Shown piece after piece: positions 15,803-24,888 of a stretch of DNA of 39,177 nt. This DNA comes from DASYTH01 sp035942955 (GTDB lineage: Bacteria > Actinomycetota > Actinomycetes > Mycobacteriales > Pseudonocardiaceae). Position numbers and translations under genes: made by a program. Position 1 is the first letter of the stretch. Each line of letters opens with the position of its first letter. The notes beneath the pieces were generated by a model that searched no databases, had not been told where the DNA came from, and worked only from the letters and a program-made list of their open reading frames with translations. Location: NCBI RefSeq assembly GCF_035942955.1, contig NZ_DASZCQ010000344.1, forward strand, positions 1 through 39,177, given 5' to 3'.

Positions 15803-16381
15803 TCACTCGGCGGTCGGTGCTGTTCGGTCATTGGGGTCTCCCTTGGGATAGCAGGCGACGGCCAGGCGGAACGGGTCGCCCTCGGCACCGCCGTAGCGGG
15901 TGAACAGGTCCTGCAGCGTCTGCTGCAGTTCGTCGAGAAACGCCTTGCGCTGCTCCGGGCGCACCCGGATGTCCCCGGACATGCCGATCGACGGCAGGTC
16001 TGGCCGGGTGAGGTCGAGCGCGGCGACGTCCGCCTGCACGTCCTCCATCAGGTCCAGCAGGTAGCCCAGGCTGAGCCGGTCGCGGGTCTGGCGCAGCCCG
16101 ATCCGGCCGACCAGGCGCGGGGACAGCCAGTAGGACCGGCCGGCCGCTTGGTAGATCCCCTCGTGGATCCCGCGCACCCGGCGCTCGGCCACCTGGCGCA
16201 CCAGGCCGGCCTCCAGTAGGCGTTTCACGTGGTAGTAGACCCGCTGCGGGGTCTGGTCGAGCTCGACCGCCACCTCGGTGCACGACCGGGGCTCGGCGAG
16301 CTGCCGCAGCACTTCGATCCGCTGCGGCTTGAGCAGGGCCTCGGCCTGCTCGATCTGGTCGAGGTAGACGACGTCTCGCAT
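15803..16381 (-). CDS. ArsR-type helix-turn-helix regulator
   Basis: 192 residues. The N-terminal winged helix shows LLKPQRIEVLRQLAEPRSCTEVA followed by TPQRVYYHVKRLLEAGLV, the recognition helix region of ArsR/HTH_20 proteins. The remaining 110 residues form a helical and beta C-terminal part (FLDELQQTLQDLFTRYG), as in actinobacterial regulators paired with SRPBCC proteins. No metal-binding cysteine cluster is seen, so it is not a classical metal sensor. There is no obvious ribosome binding site at ATG 16381. The stop codon lies inside the probable true start of the SRPBCC gene, showing coupling. Confidence 0.82.
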   Translation of the reverse strand: MRDVVYLDQIEQAEALLKPQRIEVLRQLAEPRSCTEVAVELDQTPQRVYYHVKRLLEAGLVRQVAERRVRGIHEGIYQAAGRSYWLSPRLVGRIGLRQTRDRLSLGYLLDLMEDVQADVAALDLTRPDLPSIGMSGDIRVRPEQRKAFLDELQQTLQDLFTRYGGAEGDPFRLAVACYPKGDPNDRTAPTAE

Positions 16382-16395
16382 AGCGAAAGCGAGTC

Positions 16396-16420
16396 TTTAC
16401 GTAAAATATCTTTTTGTCAA
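16396..16420 (-). promoter_or_regulatory. Promoter/operator of the ArsR-type gene
   Basis: TTGACA on the minus strand (16415-16420) fits a -35 box in an unusually AT-rich patch. TTTACGTAAA at 16396-16405 is a perfect 10-bp palindrome just downstream, where an ArsR-type autorepressor could bind. A good -10 at the right distance is not clear. Confidence 0.45.
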
Positions 16421-16521
16421 CGGCCCGGCGGATCATCGCTTCGGAGGTGCCGGGGTCGGCGAGCACGAGGTGCCCAACCCGGACACGCCCGAAGGCTGCA
16501 AGCGCTCCGGGCCGGGCCGGG

Positions 16522-17085
16522 TCAGCCCGGAATGCTCGACTTCTCCAGTACCTGCAGGAACGCGCGCGACCAGTGGGGCAGGTCGGGCCAGCCGCGGCAG
16601 GAGACCATCGGGCCGTCCACGACGTCGGGTCCGTCCACGAAGGTGGCGCCGGCCTGCTCCACGTCGGCCTTCAGCGGCGGGTATGCGGCCGTGGTGCGGC
16701 CGCGCAGGAGACCCAGCGCGGCCGGCACCTGCGGGCCGTGGCAGATCGTGCCGACCGGCAGCCCGCGGTCGAAGAAATGCCTGACGACGCGGGCCACGTC
16801 GGGATCCGTTCGGATGTACTCCGGCGCCCGGCCGCCCGGGATCACCAGCGCGTCGTAGTCCTCCGGGTGCACGTCGGCGAACGCCAGGTCCACGGGCAGC
16901 TGGTGGCCGGGCTTCTCGGTGTAGGCGTCCCAGCCCGGCTCGAAGTCGTGCACCACCAGCTTCACCGCCCGCGTCGTGGGCGCGGCCACGACCGCCTCGT
17001 GGCCGGCCTCGCGAAGGCGGAAGACGGGGTACATCGAGTCGAGTTCCTCGACGGCGTCGCCGGTCAGGATCAGCACTCGTGCCAT
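16522..17085 (-). CDS. DJ-1/PfpI-family protein
   Basis: 187 residues, the usual length. RVLILTGDAVEELD starts the Rossmann-like fold. DALVIPGGRAPEYIR contains the conserved Glu, and GTICHGPQ carries the nucleophilic Cys of the elbow. Members include glyoxalase III/deglycase-type and chaperone-like proteins; it may help with reactive carbonyls. ATG 17085 has an excellent AAAGGAG at good spacing. It follows the GH54 gene by 13 bases, so it is probably the last gene of the long minus-strand transcript. No signal peptide; cytoplasmic. Confidence 0.88.
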   Translation of the reverse strand: MARVLILTGDAVEELDSMYPVFRLREAGHEAVVAAPTTRAVKLVVHDFEPGWDAYTEKPGHQLPVDLAFADVHPEDYDALVIPGGRAPEYIRTDPDVARVVRHFFDRGLPVGTICHGPQVPAALGLLRGRTTAAYPPLKADVEQAGATFVDGPDVVDGPMVSCRGWPDLPHWSRAFLQVLEKSSIPG

Positions 17086-17098
17086 GCTCGCTCCTTTC

Positions 17099-18565
17099 CT
17101 ACCCGAGGGTCCATTGCTGGTTGGACTGGCCGTTGCAGGTCCAGAGCTGAACCCTGGTGCCGTTGGCGGTGCCGGCGCCGGAGACGTCCATGCACAGTCC
17201 GGATTGGACACTCGTGATGGTGCCGTTGGGGTTGACTTGCCACTGCTGGTTGACGCCGCCGTGGCAGGTCCAGATGATGACCGGGGTGCCGTTGGTGGTC
17301 CCGGCGCCGGAGGCGTCGAGGCACCTGAGGTTGCTTCCACTGTAGACGGTGAGTTGCCCAGACGCGGTACGCGTCCAGCTCTGGTTCGACCCGCCGTGGC
17401 AGTCCCAGATCTGCACCTGCGTTCCCGGCGTGGTGGTCGCACCGTTGACGTCCAAGCACCTCCCGGAAGCGACCGCACGCACCGCCCCGGTCGTGCCGGA
17501 GCCGCCACTGCCATAGCCGGCGGCGACGATGTTGGCCTGCACCGCGTTCTCGGTCGCGTCGGACGGGTAGCCCGACACCATCGCTCCCTCGTAGAAGGTG
17601 CCGGCGCTGAGGTTGGCGCCACCGCCGGGCTTGCAGCAGTCACCACCGCTACCCAGCACGATGGCACCCTGCTTGCGCATTGGACTGTACCCGGGGGGAA
17701 GCGCGCCGTCCCACAACGTGAACAGGCTACCGGACTGCGCGTTGCTTCCCTTCATCGCGAACCGCGACGTCCCGTTGTTCTTCAGCGTCGCCGTGACGAA
17801 CCGGCTGGTGAAGGCCCGCTGGTTCGGGTTCCAGGACTGGCTCCCACCCGAATAGAGCCCGAACTCGAGATCCGCCTGCACCCACGGACCGGTTCCGGAG
17901 CACCCGCCGAACCAACACTGCGTGCTGAAGTTGATCGCATCCATCGCGCCCGGCCCGTCGGCGGTTCTGGTCGTCTCACTGTTGCCGTAGTCGAAACAGC
18001 AGCCGCCGTTGACATGCGTGCCACTGGTCACCATGTACATACCCTCGGGCGCGCTGCCGGTCGGCACCCCCGTCAGGTGACCGTCGCGCCAGTAGCTGTT
18101 GCTGGGATTGATGAACAGCGAGTAGGCCTTGGCACCCCCGACCGTCAGGGACTCGGACGTCGCGTTCGCCGGGCGACTCTGGCTCGAGCCGGGCACCACA
18201 GTCGATCCCTGATACCACAGGTCATTCCCTCGACCGGCCTGGTCGTAGACCACGGTGATGACACAGGAGGTGCCGGCACAGAACGAATCCTGCGCCGCCG
18301 CGTTGGCCACGCCACCCTCGGCCAGCAACCCGATGTCGCGGGTCGTGTTGTCCGACGAACGCCGAACCTGATACAGATTTCCGTTGTACGAACCGAAGAG
18401 CGCGCGCACGGTGCTGTGCGCGGCCACGCAGGGCGTCCCGCCCGCGGCGTAGATGTCGCATGGTCCGGTGCCGGCCGCCGTGGCCGGCGGGGCGAGTTGG
18501 ACGAGCGTGGCGCCCACCAGGGCGGCGGCCCCGAGGCAGCCCGGGATCGCTCTCTTGAGCTTCAT
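17099..18565 (-). CDS. Secreted GH54 alpha-L-arabinofuranosidase with CBM13
   Basis: 488 residues. A signal peptide ends ATA-AGTGP. The GH54 catalytic domain opens with GPCDIYAAGGTPCVAAHSTV and VRALFGSYNGNLYQVRR. DLEFGLYSGG contains Glu234 and GSGGDCC contains Asp309; these fit the nucleophile and acid/base known in Aspergillus kawachii AkAbfB. SGYPSDATENAVQANI closes the domain. The fungal enzymes carry an arabinose-binding CBM42 at the C-terminus; here residues about 360-488 are instead a three-repeat ricin-type CBM13 with CLDVNG and Q-x-W motifs. The retaining enzyme should remove arabinofuranose side chains from arabinoxylan or arabinan. ATG 18565 has AAGGAG at ideal spacing and lies 16 bases after the beta-helix gene. 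Confidence 0.92.
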   Translation of the reverse strand: MKLKRAIPGCLGAAALVGATLVQLAPPATAAGTGPCDIYAAGGTPCVAAHSTVRALFGSYNGNLYQVRRSSDNTTRDIGLLAEGGVANAAAQDSFCAGTSCVITVVYDQAGRGNDLWYQGSTVVPGSSQSRPANATSESLTVGGAKAYSLFINPSNSYWRDGHLTGVPTGSAPEGMYMVTSGTHVNGGCCFDYGNSETTRTADGPGAMDAINFSTQCWFGGCSGTGPWVQADLEFGLYSGGSQSWNPNQRAFTSRFVTATLKNNGTSRFAMKGSNAQSGSLFTLWDGALPPGYSPMRKQGAIVLGSGGDCCKPGGGANLSAGTFYEGAMVSGYPSDATENAVQANIVAAGYGSGGSGTTGAVRAVASGRCLDVNGATTTPGTQVQIWDCHGGSNQSWTRTASGQLTVYSGSNLRCLDASGAGTTNGTPVIIWTCHGGVNQQWQVNPNGTITSVQSGLCMDVSGAGTANGTRVQLWTCNGQSNQQWTLG

Positions 18566-18581
18566 GAGATCTCCTTGGTCG

Positions 18582-20963
18582 TCAGAAGGCCCACTGCTGG
18601 TTGCTGCCGCCGTGGCAGGTCCACAGGATGGTCTTGGCGCCGTTGGCGGTGGCGCCGCCGTTGATGTCCAGGCACAGGTTGGACCCGACGCCGGTGACGG
18701 TGCCGTTGGCGTTGAACCGCCATTGCTGGCCGGCCGTGCCGGTGCACTGCGCGATCACAACCGGGGTGCCCGATGTGGTCTGGTTGTTCAGAGCGGCCAT
18801 GCACCGGGTGTTGTTTCCACTGTAGACGGTCAGCTGGCCCGACGGGGTACGCGTCCAGATCTGGTTGGACCCACCGTTGCACGCCCAGATCTGCAACTGT
18901 GTCCCCGGTGCCGTGGAGGCTCCGTTGACGTCCAGGCACTTGGCCGCCCCCAGCGCAAGGACGTCACTGATGTTGGAGCGCAGGTTCGGTTCGATGCCGG
19001 CCTGGGCCATGACCTGTCCGGCCGCCGTGGGCCAGGTTCCGCTCACCTGGACGTTTCCACTGAGGACGTTGTTGTGCGGGGGTCCGGTGGCGACCTGGGT
19101 CGCGCCGGTGTTGAACCAGTTGCCGGCGAAGATGTTGTCGTTGGTGTTGTTGCTCGAGTTGGCGTTGGTGAAGGCCCATACCCCGGCGTCCACGATCACG
19201 TTGTTGGACACGTTCACGAAGCGTGAGCCCTCGTCCAGGTACAGGCCGACGGTGCCGCGGTTGTCGTAGATGAGGTTGTGGTCGATCGATCCGCCCGGGT
19301 TGGCGGACAGGTTGTAGATGCTCCCGCCGTCGTGGAAGACCTTCTTCGTGCCGTGCACCAGGTTGAACCTGACGATGGTGTCGCGCAGCGTCGTCGGCGT
19401 GGTGTAGACCGGCTGGAAGTTGTACAGGCCACGGTTGCGGTAGTCCTGGCTGCCCCCGGCGTCGTTGGCGCCCCAGCCCCAACCGACGTCGATCCCGTCG
19501 TAGGCGAGGTTGGACACCTCGTTGTGCTCGATGACGGTGTGCGTGACGTAGGTGGACAGGATGCCGGCCATGTCCTTGTAGTCCTTGGCGACATCGGTCA
19601 CCAGGTTGTTCCTGATCGTGATGTCCCGGTTGACCATCGCGGGGTTGGACGGGTGGTGCGCGTCGGGCCGCACGCCGCCGACCACGATCGCGCCACCGGA
19701 GATGTCGGTGAAGGTGTTGTGGGAGACGGTGACGTTGGACGCGCCGAGGCCGATCCCGGACGCGTGGGCGTTCGCGTCGTTGCCGATGCCCAAGCCCACC
19801 TGGCCGAGGTGGCGGAAGGTGTTGTCGGCGAAGGTGATGCCGGTGGCGGCCGAGACCTGCACGGCGGCGGGGACCTGGGCCCAGCCGTTGCGTGCGCCCT
19901 CGAACAGCTGGCAACCCGATTGACACGAGCTCAGGAAGTCGGGCGGCATCTGGTGGGCGGTCGGGATGAACGTGCCGCTCTGCTGGTTGGCGTACCCGAT
20001 CGAAGTTCCCGGGGTGAGCCACGTGGTGTGCTCGAAGATCATGCCCTGCATCGTGATGTTGCGGATCGGGTCGGCGTAGCTGCCGCTCAGCCGGACCAGC
20101 GAGGTCAGCCGCGGCAGGATGACCTCGTGCCCCACCGGGGACTGGCCGGCGGCCGCCCGGTAGTAGAGCCGCCCGGCCTGCGGGTCCAGGTACCACTGCC
20201 CGGCGGTGCGCAGGAACGAGTAGGAGTTCGCCAGGAACAGCTGACCGCCGGCGAAGGGGCGGGCGAGTGTGTCGTAGCCCCAGTTGTTGTTGTTCCAGGC
20301 GGGCTGCTGCATGGTGATGGTGGTGCCGCTGATGCTCTGGACGGGCGAGTACCGGTTGGTGAACGAGTTCTGGCTCTCCACCTCGATCCGGTTCTGCTGC
20401 GGCAGCGTGGCGAGGAAGTTGAGCGCGGGGTTGGTGATGGTCATCCCGATCGTGGTGATCTGCACGTCGGTGCGCGAGATCGGGATCGAGGCGCGCGGGG
20501 CCAGCACCCCGTCCACGTAGAGCTGCCGGGAGTCGACGCCCTGCGGTACCGGCGCGACCCAGATGTTCTGGCCCGAGTCCTGGAGTGTCCAGCCGGTCAC
20601 CGGCTCCCCGCCGGACACCATCGGCGTCGCGCCGGGCATGGCCCGCCAGGTCACCGTGTGGCCGTTGCGGCCGGAGTCGGCGCCGGTGAGCTCCAGCGGT
20701 TTCGACAGCCGGTACACGCCGCTCGCGAGCTCCACGACCACGTCGGTCTCGTCGGCCAGGGCGCGCGCCATTTCCTGGGCCTTGCCAAGGGTGGCCACCG
20801 GACGGTCGAGGTCGCCCGCGTTGAGGTCGTTTCCGTACGGGGCGACCACGATCCTGGCAACCGCGGCGTCGGCGGCCTGTGCTCCGGGCGCGGTCACCAC
20901 GGCCCCGGTGACCATGGTGGCCGCGACCAGGGCGGCTGTTACTGAGGGAGTTCTGCCACTCAT
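18582..20963 (-). CDS. Secreted right-handed beta-helix enzyme (GH141-like) with CBM13
   Basis: 793 residues. A signal peptide ends AQA-ADAAV. The segment VVAPYGNDLNAGDLDRPVATLGKA is the usual start of secreted parallel beta-helix carbohydrate enzymes. It is followed by long runs of short strands (ITFADNTFRHLGQVGLGIGN, VTVSHNTFTDISGGAIVVGG, YDGIDVGWGWGANDAGGS). The layout resembles GH141, which includes alpha-L-fucosidase and xylanase members, but exact substrate and catalytic residues cannot be set by eye; a polysaccharide lyase is an alternative. Residues about 668-793 are a ricin-type CBM13. ATG 20963 has AAAGGA upstream. It follows the unassigned (alpha/alpha)-type gene after 56 bases. 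Confidence 0.78.
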   Translation of the reverse strand: MSGRTPSVTAALVAATMVTGAVVTAPGAQAADAAVARIVVAPYGNDLNAGDLDRPVATLGKAQEMARALADETDVVVELASGVYRLSKPLELTGADSGRNGHTVTWRAMPGATPMVSGGEPVTGWTLQDSGQNIWVAPVPQGVDSRQLYVDGVLAPRASIPISRTDVQITTIGMTITNPALNFLATLPQQNRIEVESQNSFTNRYSPVQSISGTTITMQQPAWNNNNWGYDTLARPFAGGQLFLANSYSFLRTAGQWYLDPQAGRLYYRAAAGQSPVGHEVILPRLTSLVRLSGSYADPIRNITMQGMIFEHTTWLTPGTSIGYANQQSGTFIPTAHQMPPDFLSSCQSGCQLFEGARNGWAQVPAAVQVSAATGITFADNTFRHLGQVGLGIGNDANAHASGIGLGASNVTVSHNTFTDISGGAIVVGGVRPDAHHPSNPAMVNRDITIRNNLVTDVAKDYKDMAGILSTYVTHTVIEHNEVSNLAYDGIDVGWGWGANDAGGSQDYRNRGLYNFQPVYTTPTTLRDTIVRFNLVHGTKKVFHDGGSIYNLSANPGGSIDHNLIYDNRGTVGLYLDEGSRFVNVSNNVIVDAGVWAFTNANSSNNTNDNIFAGNWFNTGATQVATGPPHNNVLSGNVQVSGTWPTAAGQVMAQAGIEPNLRSNISDVLALGAAKCLDVNGASTAPGTQLQIWACNGGSNQIWTRTPSGQLTVYSGNNTRCMAALNNQTTSGTPVVIAQCTGTAGQQWRFNANGTVTGVGSNLCLDINGGATANGAKTILWTCHGGSNQQWAF

Positions 20964-21019
20964 GACCAATCCTTTGCAGGGTGTGATTCGACGGTTGGTC
21001 GTGAATCGGTGTGTTGTTG

Positions 21020-22933
21020 TCAGCGCGGGTCGAACGGGGTGCGGTAGGACGGAGTTCGGGTGTGCGGGTCGATTCGCAAGGTCAGCCGGATCCGGGTGGA
21101 GCGGGGTAACTCCACCCGCAGCCACGGCCCGTTGACCAATGTGGACGTTGAGATCACGCGCGGCTGGCCGTGTCCGTAGTCGTAGAGGTCGCCGATCCAG
21201 GACGGGTCCGCACAGCCGGTGTGGCGCACGGTGCGGACGGTGTGCTCGGCGAACGCCCCGGCCTGTACGATCACCGAGCGCGCGGTCCGCGGATCGAGGT
21301 TGATCAGGTCGACCGTGGTCGCCCGCGGGTCGATGCTCGAGACGAGGGCCGCCACCGCGGGCGGCAGGCCGGGCCGCCGGGCCGCGGCGTCGTAGTAGCG
21401 CACCCGCGCCTGCTGCAGGCCGCCGTTGTAGATCACCTGGGGGCCGCCCCAGGTCAACTGGACCAGTGCCTCGGTGACCACCGGGTTCGACTGCTGCCAC
21501 AGGTGGATGTCGGCCTCGGCCACGTCGTGGTCGCGGTGGCGTTCCATGCGGGCCAGGCGGTGCCGCACCTGAGCCTGTGCGGCGGCCAGGATCCGCTCCG
21601 GGTAGTCGGGGTTGTCCCCGGCGAGGAAGGCGAACCAGGGTTCCTCGTGGCCCGCCTCCTCCTTGATGCGGAACGCCCGCACGGTCCGCCAGTCGTAGCC
21701 GCTTGCCGCGCGCAGCCGCTCGATGCGCTCCCGGTCGGCGGACGCGGCGGAGTGGTGCCACAGCGCCGTGGGCACCGACATCGGCATCGGGTTGTAGTCG
21801 AACCACCCCCGGTCGGCGTACCGGAACGGCACGTGCAGGGTGGGCGTGTGCACGTCCTCGTCCAGCTGGACCGTCCACTTGGACCGGAGGCTGGAGTCCG
21901 CCTCGGCGAAGGGCATGACCTTGCCGTAGGCGATGATCTCCTCCAGCGCGGGCCGGACCAGGTCGAGCAGGGAGTCGTCACCGGTGGCGGCCGCGGCGGC
22001 CAGCGCCGCGGCCGTCGCGGCCGGCCCGATGGCGTACCAGCCGTGCGGCCACGACCAGCCGTAGTGCCCGCCGTACCAGCGACCCTCCAGCAGCCCGCCC
22101 ACCGTGCCGTCCGGGGCGACGTTGTCGGGGAGGATGCCGCGGTTGGCCGCGGCCCGCTCCCGCCAGGCACCCACGTACTCGGCGATCCAGTTCCGGTAGC
22201 GGGTCTCCCCCGTCAGCAGCAACGCGTTGCGGACGAGGCTGGTCGCGGCCAGGTTGACCGCGGTGTCCCCCACTCCCATGCGCCGGCGCATCTCCTCCCC
22301 CAACCGCGGGTCGCGGTCGAGCGGGGGGTCGCCGGCGTGCGGTGGCAGCACCCAGTCCAGCGGAAAGCCGTATTGCTGCGCTTCCCGGGGCAGCCAGGGA
22401 TAGGTCTCGCCGTCGAACAGCCCCGCCCGTCGCGGGTCGCTGCCGTTGTGCGGCCGGCGAATGATGCGGTGCTCGGGGTCGTAGTTGCCGCACGCGGGGT
22501 CGACGTAGAGCTCGGCGAACCGCACCGCCCGCTCGGCCCACCGGTCGGGAGCGGCCAGGCACAGGAAGTAGAACAGCAGCATGCTCTCGCTCTGGTGGAA
22601 CCAGTCGTAGCCGCGCTCGTACTCGTCGTGGAGCATCCCGAGCTCGGTCAGCTGCCGGGTGACCCCCGCCCAGTGCCGCTCGGCCGCGGCGAGCAGGTCG
22701 TCGGCGCCGCCGAGCAGGTAGAGCTGGGGCCAGTTGAAGAAGGTCTCGTAGAAGTCGTCCACTCCGTCGCGTGTGGACAGCCGGCCCCGGTAGGTCAGCC
22801 GGCCGTCCGGCCCGGTGAAGTCGCGGTCGAACTGGCGCCAGGCGTGGTCGAGCAGGTCGAACAGCTCGCGCTGCGCGACCGCCCAGCCCGGCGGCTCCAG
22901 CAGCGGCACCGAGGCCGTGATGACGGGATCCAT
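21020..22933 (-). CDS. Unassigned cytoplasmic protein, probable (alpha/alpha)-barrel carbohydrate enzyme
   Basis: 637 residues, no signal peptide. I do not recognise an experimentally defined family. Conserved-looking aromatic and acidic stretches include FYETFFNWPQLYLLGGADDL, EYERGYDWFHQSESMLLFYF, GRWYGGHYGWSWPHGWYAIG and DIHLWQQSNPVVTEALVQL. Alternating helices fill residues 20-500 and the last 130 residues look like a beta sandwich. That order is typical of (alpha/alpha)6-toroid glycoside hydrolases and lyases. It sits directly after the MalG-type permease gene (10-base gap), so it probably acts inside the cell on an imported oligosaccharide. ATG 22933 is chosen; upstream frame extension lies inside the permease gene. 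Confidence 0.55.
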   Translation of the reverse strand: MDPVITASVPLLEPPGWAVAQRELFDLLDHAWRQFDRDFTGPDGRLTYRGRLSTRDGVDDFYETFFNWPQLYLLGGADDLLAAAERHWAGVTRQLTELGMLHDEYERGYDWFHQSESMLLFYFLCLAAPDRWAERAVRFAELYVDPACGNYDPEHRIIRRPHNGSDPRRAGLFDGETYPWLPREAQQYGFPLDWVLPPHAGDPPLDRDPRLGEEMRRRMGVGDTAVNLAATSLVRNALLLTGETRYRNWIAEYVGAWRERAAANRGILPDNVAPDGTVGGLLEGRWYGGHYGWSWPHGWYAIGPAATAAALAAAAATGDDSLLDLVRPALEEIIAYGKVMPFAEADSSLRSKWTVQLDEDVHTPTLHVPFRYADRGWFDYNPMPMSVPTALWHHSAASADRERIERLRAASGYDWRTVRAFRIKEEAGHEEPWFAFLAGDNPDYPERILAAAQAQVRHRLARMERHRDHDVAEADIHLWQQSNPVVTEALVQLTWGGPQVIYNGGLQQARVRYYDAAARRPGLPPAVAALVSSIDPRATTVDLINLDPRTARSVIVQAGAFAEHTVRTVRHTGCADPSWIGDLYDYGHGQPRVISTSTLVNGPWLRVELPRSTRIRLTLRIDPHTRTPSYRTPFDPR

Positions 22934-22943
22934 CGCGGGTAGC

Positions 22944-23903
22944 TCATTCCTTGGTCGCGCCGGCGAGCATGCCGGCGACGAGGAATCGTTGGGAGAAAAG
23001 GAAGACGACGAGGACGGGGGTGATCGCCAGCAGCGTGGCCAGCGCCAGTTGCGGCCGCTGGACGGCGAACGCGCCGACGGTCGGGTTGAACTGCGGGACG
23101 TTGGACAGCAGCGTGCCAAGGCCCACCTGGACCGGGAACTGGTCGCTGTGGGGCAGCAGGACGTACGGCAGGAAGTAGTTGGTCCAGTTGGCCACGAAGC
23201 TGAAGAACCCCACCAGCGCGACCACCGGAGCGGCCAGCGGCAGGGCGATGCGGCGGAACACTCCGAGCTCCGAGCAGCCGTCCAGCCGCGCGGCGGCCAG
23301 CAGCTCCCTTGGCAGCGCGGTGTTGAAGAAGATGTAGGCCAGGTACACGCCGAACGGGTAGAACGAGTACGGCAGGATGACCGACCACATCGAGCCGATC
23401 AGGCCGAACTCGTTGAGCTCGAGGAACAGCGGCACCACGAGCGTCGAGTTCGGCATGATCATCACGACCAGGGTGACCAGCAGCAGGACGTGCCGGCCGC
23501 GGAACTCGGTCATCGCCAGCGCGTACCCGGCGGGGATCGCCACGCACAGGGTGATCACCAGCGCGAGGAACGCGTAGAGCGCGGAGTTGCCCAACCACAG
23601 GAAGATCGCCGCGTCCTGGAATGCGGTCAGCGCGTCCCAGTTGGCCCGCAGCGCCTGCCAGGATCCGAAGGACAGCGGGTGGTCGTGCACGAGCTGGTCG
23701 TCGGTCTTGGTGGCGGCCAGCGCCAGCCAGAGCACCGGGAGCGCGAAGAACAGCAGGAACAGCCCGAGGACCAAGGCGGGCAGCGGGTTCGGCGGCCCGC
23801 GGTGGGCGGCGCGGCGCGGCCGCCCGGTCCGGGAGGTCACCGGTGCCGGCGCGGTGGCCGGGGAGTGGGCCGGGGCGGGTCGCCGCCGGATGTCAGTCGG
23901 CAT
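22944..23903 (-). CDS. Sugar ABC transporter permease (MalG type)
   Basis: 319 residues. An Ala/Pro/Arg-rich N-terminus precedes six hydrophobic spans. The EAA loop is ELLAAARLDGCSELGVFRRI followed by ALPLAAP, which docks to the ATPase. It is one of two channel subunits for an oligosaccharide importer of the CUT1 class. ATG 23903 overlaps the MalF-type gene by 11 bases. No ATPase gene is present in this operon, so a shared MsiK-type ATPase encoded elsewhere is the usual actinobacterial solution. Confidence 0.9.
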   Translation of the reverse strand: MPTDIRRRPAPAHSPATAPAPVTSRTGRPRRAAHRGPPNPLPALVLGLFLLFFALPVLWLALAATKTDDQLVHDHPLSFGSWQALRANWDALTAFQDAAIFLWLGNSALYAFLALVITLCVAIPAGYALAMTEFRGRHVLLLVTLVVMIMPNSTLVVPLFLELNEFGLIGSMWSVILPYSFYPFGVYLAYIFFNTALPRELLAAARLDGCSELGVFRRIALPLAAPVVALVGFFSFVANWTNYFLPYVLLPHSDQFPVQVGLGTLLSNVPQFNPTVGAFAVQRPQLALATLLAITPVLVVFLFSQRFLVAGMLAGATKE

Positions 23904-24888
23904 CGAAGAACCCCGATCTGGCCACGAACAGCCCCGCGGCAACAAGTCCCACCAGCAGCAGCTCGACCGACACGGCGGCGGCCGTGTTCACGTTGTTGTT
24001 CTGGAAGGCGAAGTCGAAGGAGAGCTGGTTGAGCGAGTAGTCGCGGCCGGCGACCCCGACACTGGCCAGCGACAGCAGCTCCGGCTCGACGAACAACTGG
24101 GTTCCCCCGGCGAACGCGAGGATCACCATGTAGACGATCCACTTGCGCAGCAGGGGAATCTGGATGCGCCGCGCGACCTGCCACGGGCCGGCCCCGTCGA
24201 TCCTGGCCGCCTCGATGAGATCCGGCGAGATGTTGTTCAACGCGCCGTACATCACCACAATCCAACCGCCGGCGCCGGTCCAGAACGCGATGAGGGTGAA
24301 CATGACCGGCAGGTGCTCGGGCGCGATGACCTGGCCGAAGGTGTCGAAACCCAACGCGCGCAACAGGAACCCGACCGGGCTGACCGCCGGGTCGAGCAGG
24401 AACAGCCAGACCATGACGCTCGCCGCCCCGGCAAGGGCCCCGGGGACGTAGTACAGCAAACGCAGGGCCGTGCCGACCGCGCGGGCGGTCACGCGGTGCA
24501 GCAGCAGCGCAAGCGCGACCACGAACACCACCAGCGCGACCAGCCAGAAGACCAGGTAGAGCGCGACGTGCCCGACGGCGGCAAGGAACCGGAAGTCGCT
24601 CGCGGCGGTGGCGAAGTTCGCCAGGCCCACGAAGTTGTCGCCGGCGTCGGTGAAGGCGAAGTAGACGGCGTAACCGGTCGGCACGACACCGAACGCGATC
24701 AGCAGCACCACATAGGGGGCGACGAAACCGTGGCCGGCGCGGCCGGGCCAGCGCTGTACCGCCTCTCCGGAATTTACTGCTGTGGTGACGTTGCGTTGAG
24801 ATGCGTCGGTTGGCCAGGTGTCCGTGGCTGAGTCGCGCCCCGTTCCCCTTAGGTGCGGTTGGCGGCCACTCGGCTCACGCTCACTCAC
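23893..24888 (-). CDS. Sugar ABC transporter permease (MalF type)
   Basis: 331 residues from GTG 24888. About 47 polar residues precede the first span (FVAPYVVLLIAFGVVPTGYA). Six hydrophobic segments follow, with the EAA loop DLIEAARIDGAGPWQVARRI then QIPLL. It pairs with the MalG-type subunit. No ATG or good GTG lies nearer the first span, and GTG 24888 overlaps the binding-protein stop as GTGA, so coupled translation is the best reading. The first-span boundary is sure; the exact N-terminus is less so. Confidence 0.87.
   Translation of the reverse strand: MSEREPSGRQPHLRGTGRDSATDTWPTDASQRNVTTAVNSGEAVQRWPGRAGHGFVAPYVVLLIAFGVVPTGYAVYFAFTDAGDNFVGLANFATAASDFRFLAAVGHVALYLVFWLVALVVFVVALALLLHRVTARAVGTALRLLYYVPGALAGAASVMVWLFLLDPAVSPVGFLLRALGFDTFGQVIAPEHLPVMFTLIAFWTGAGGWIVVMYGALNNISPDLIEAARIDGAGPWQVARRIQIPLLRKWIVYMVILAFAGGTQLFVEPELLSLASVGVAGRDYSLNQLSFDFAFQNNNVNTAAAVSVELLLVGLVAAGLFVARSGFFDAD

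Noticed and set aside
16421..16521. Possible gene tail (VLADPGTSEAMIRRAVDK) upstream of the ArsR-type promoter
   Set aside because: Too short, no family recognised, and it runs straight into the AT-rich promoter patch; may be debris but cannot be supported.
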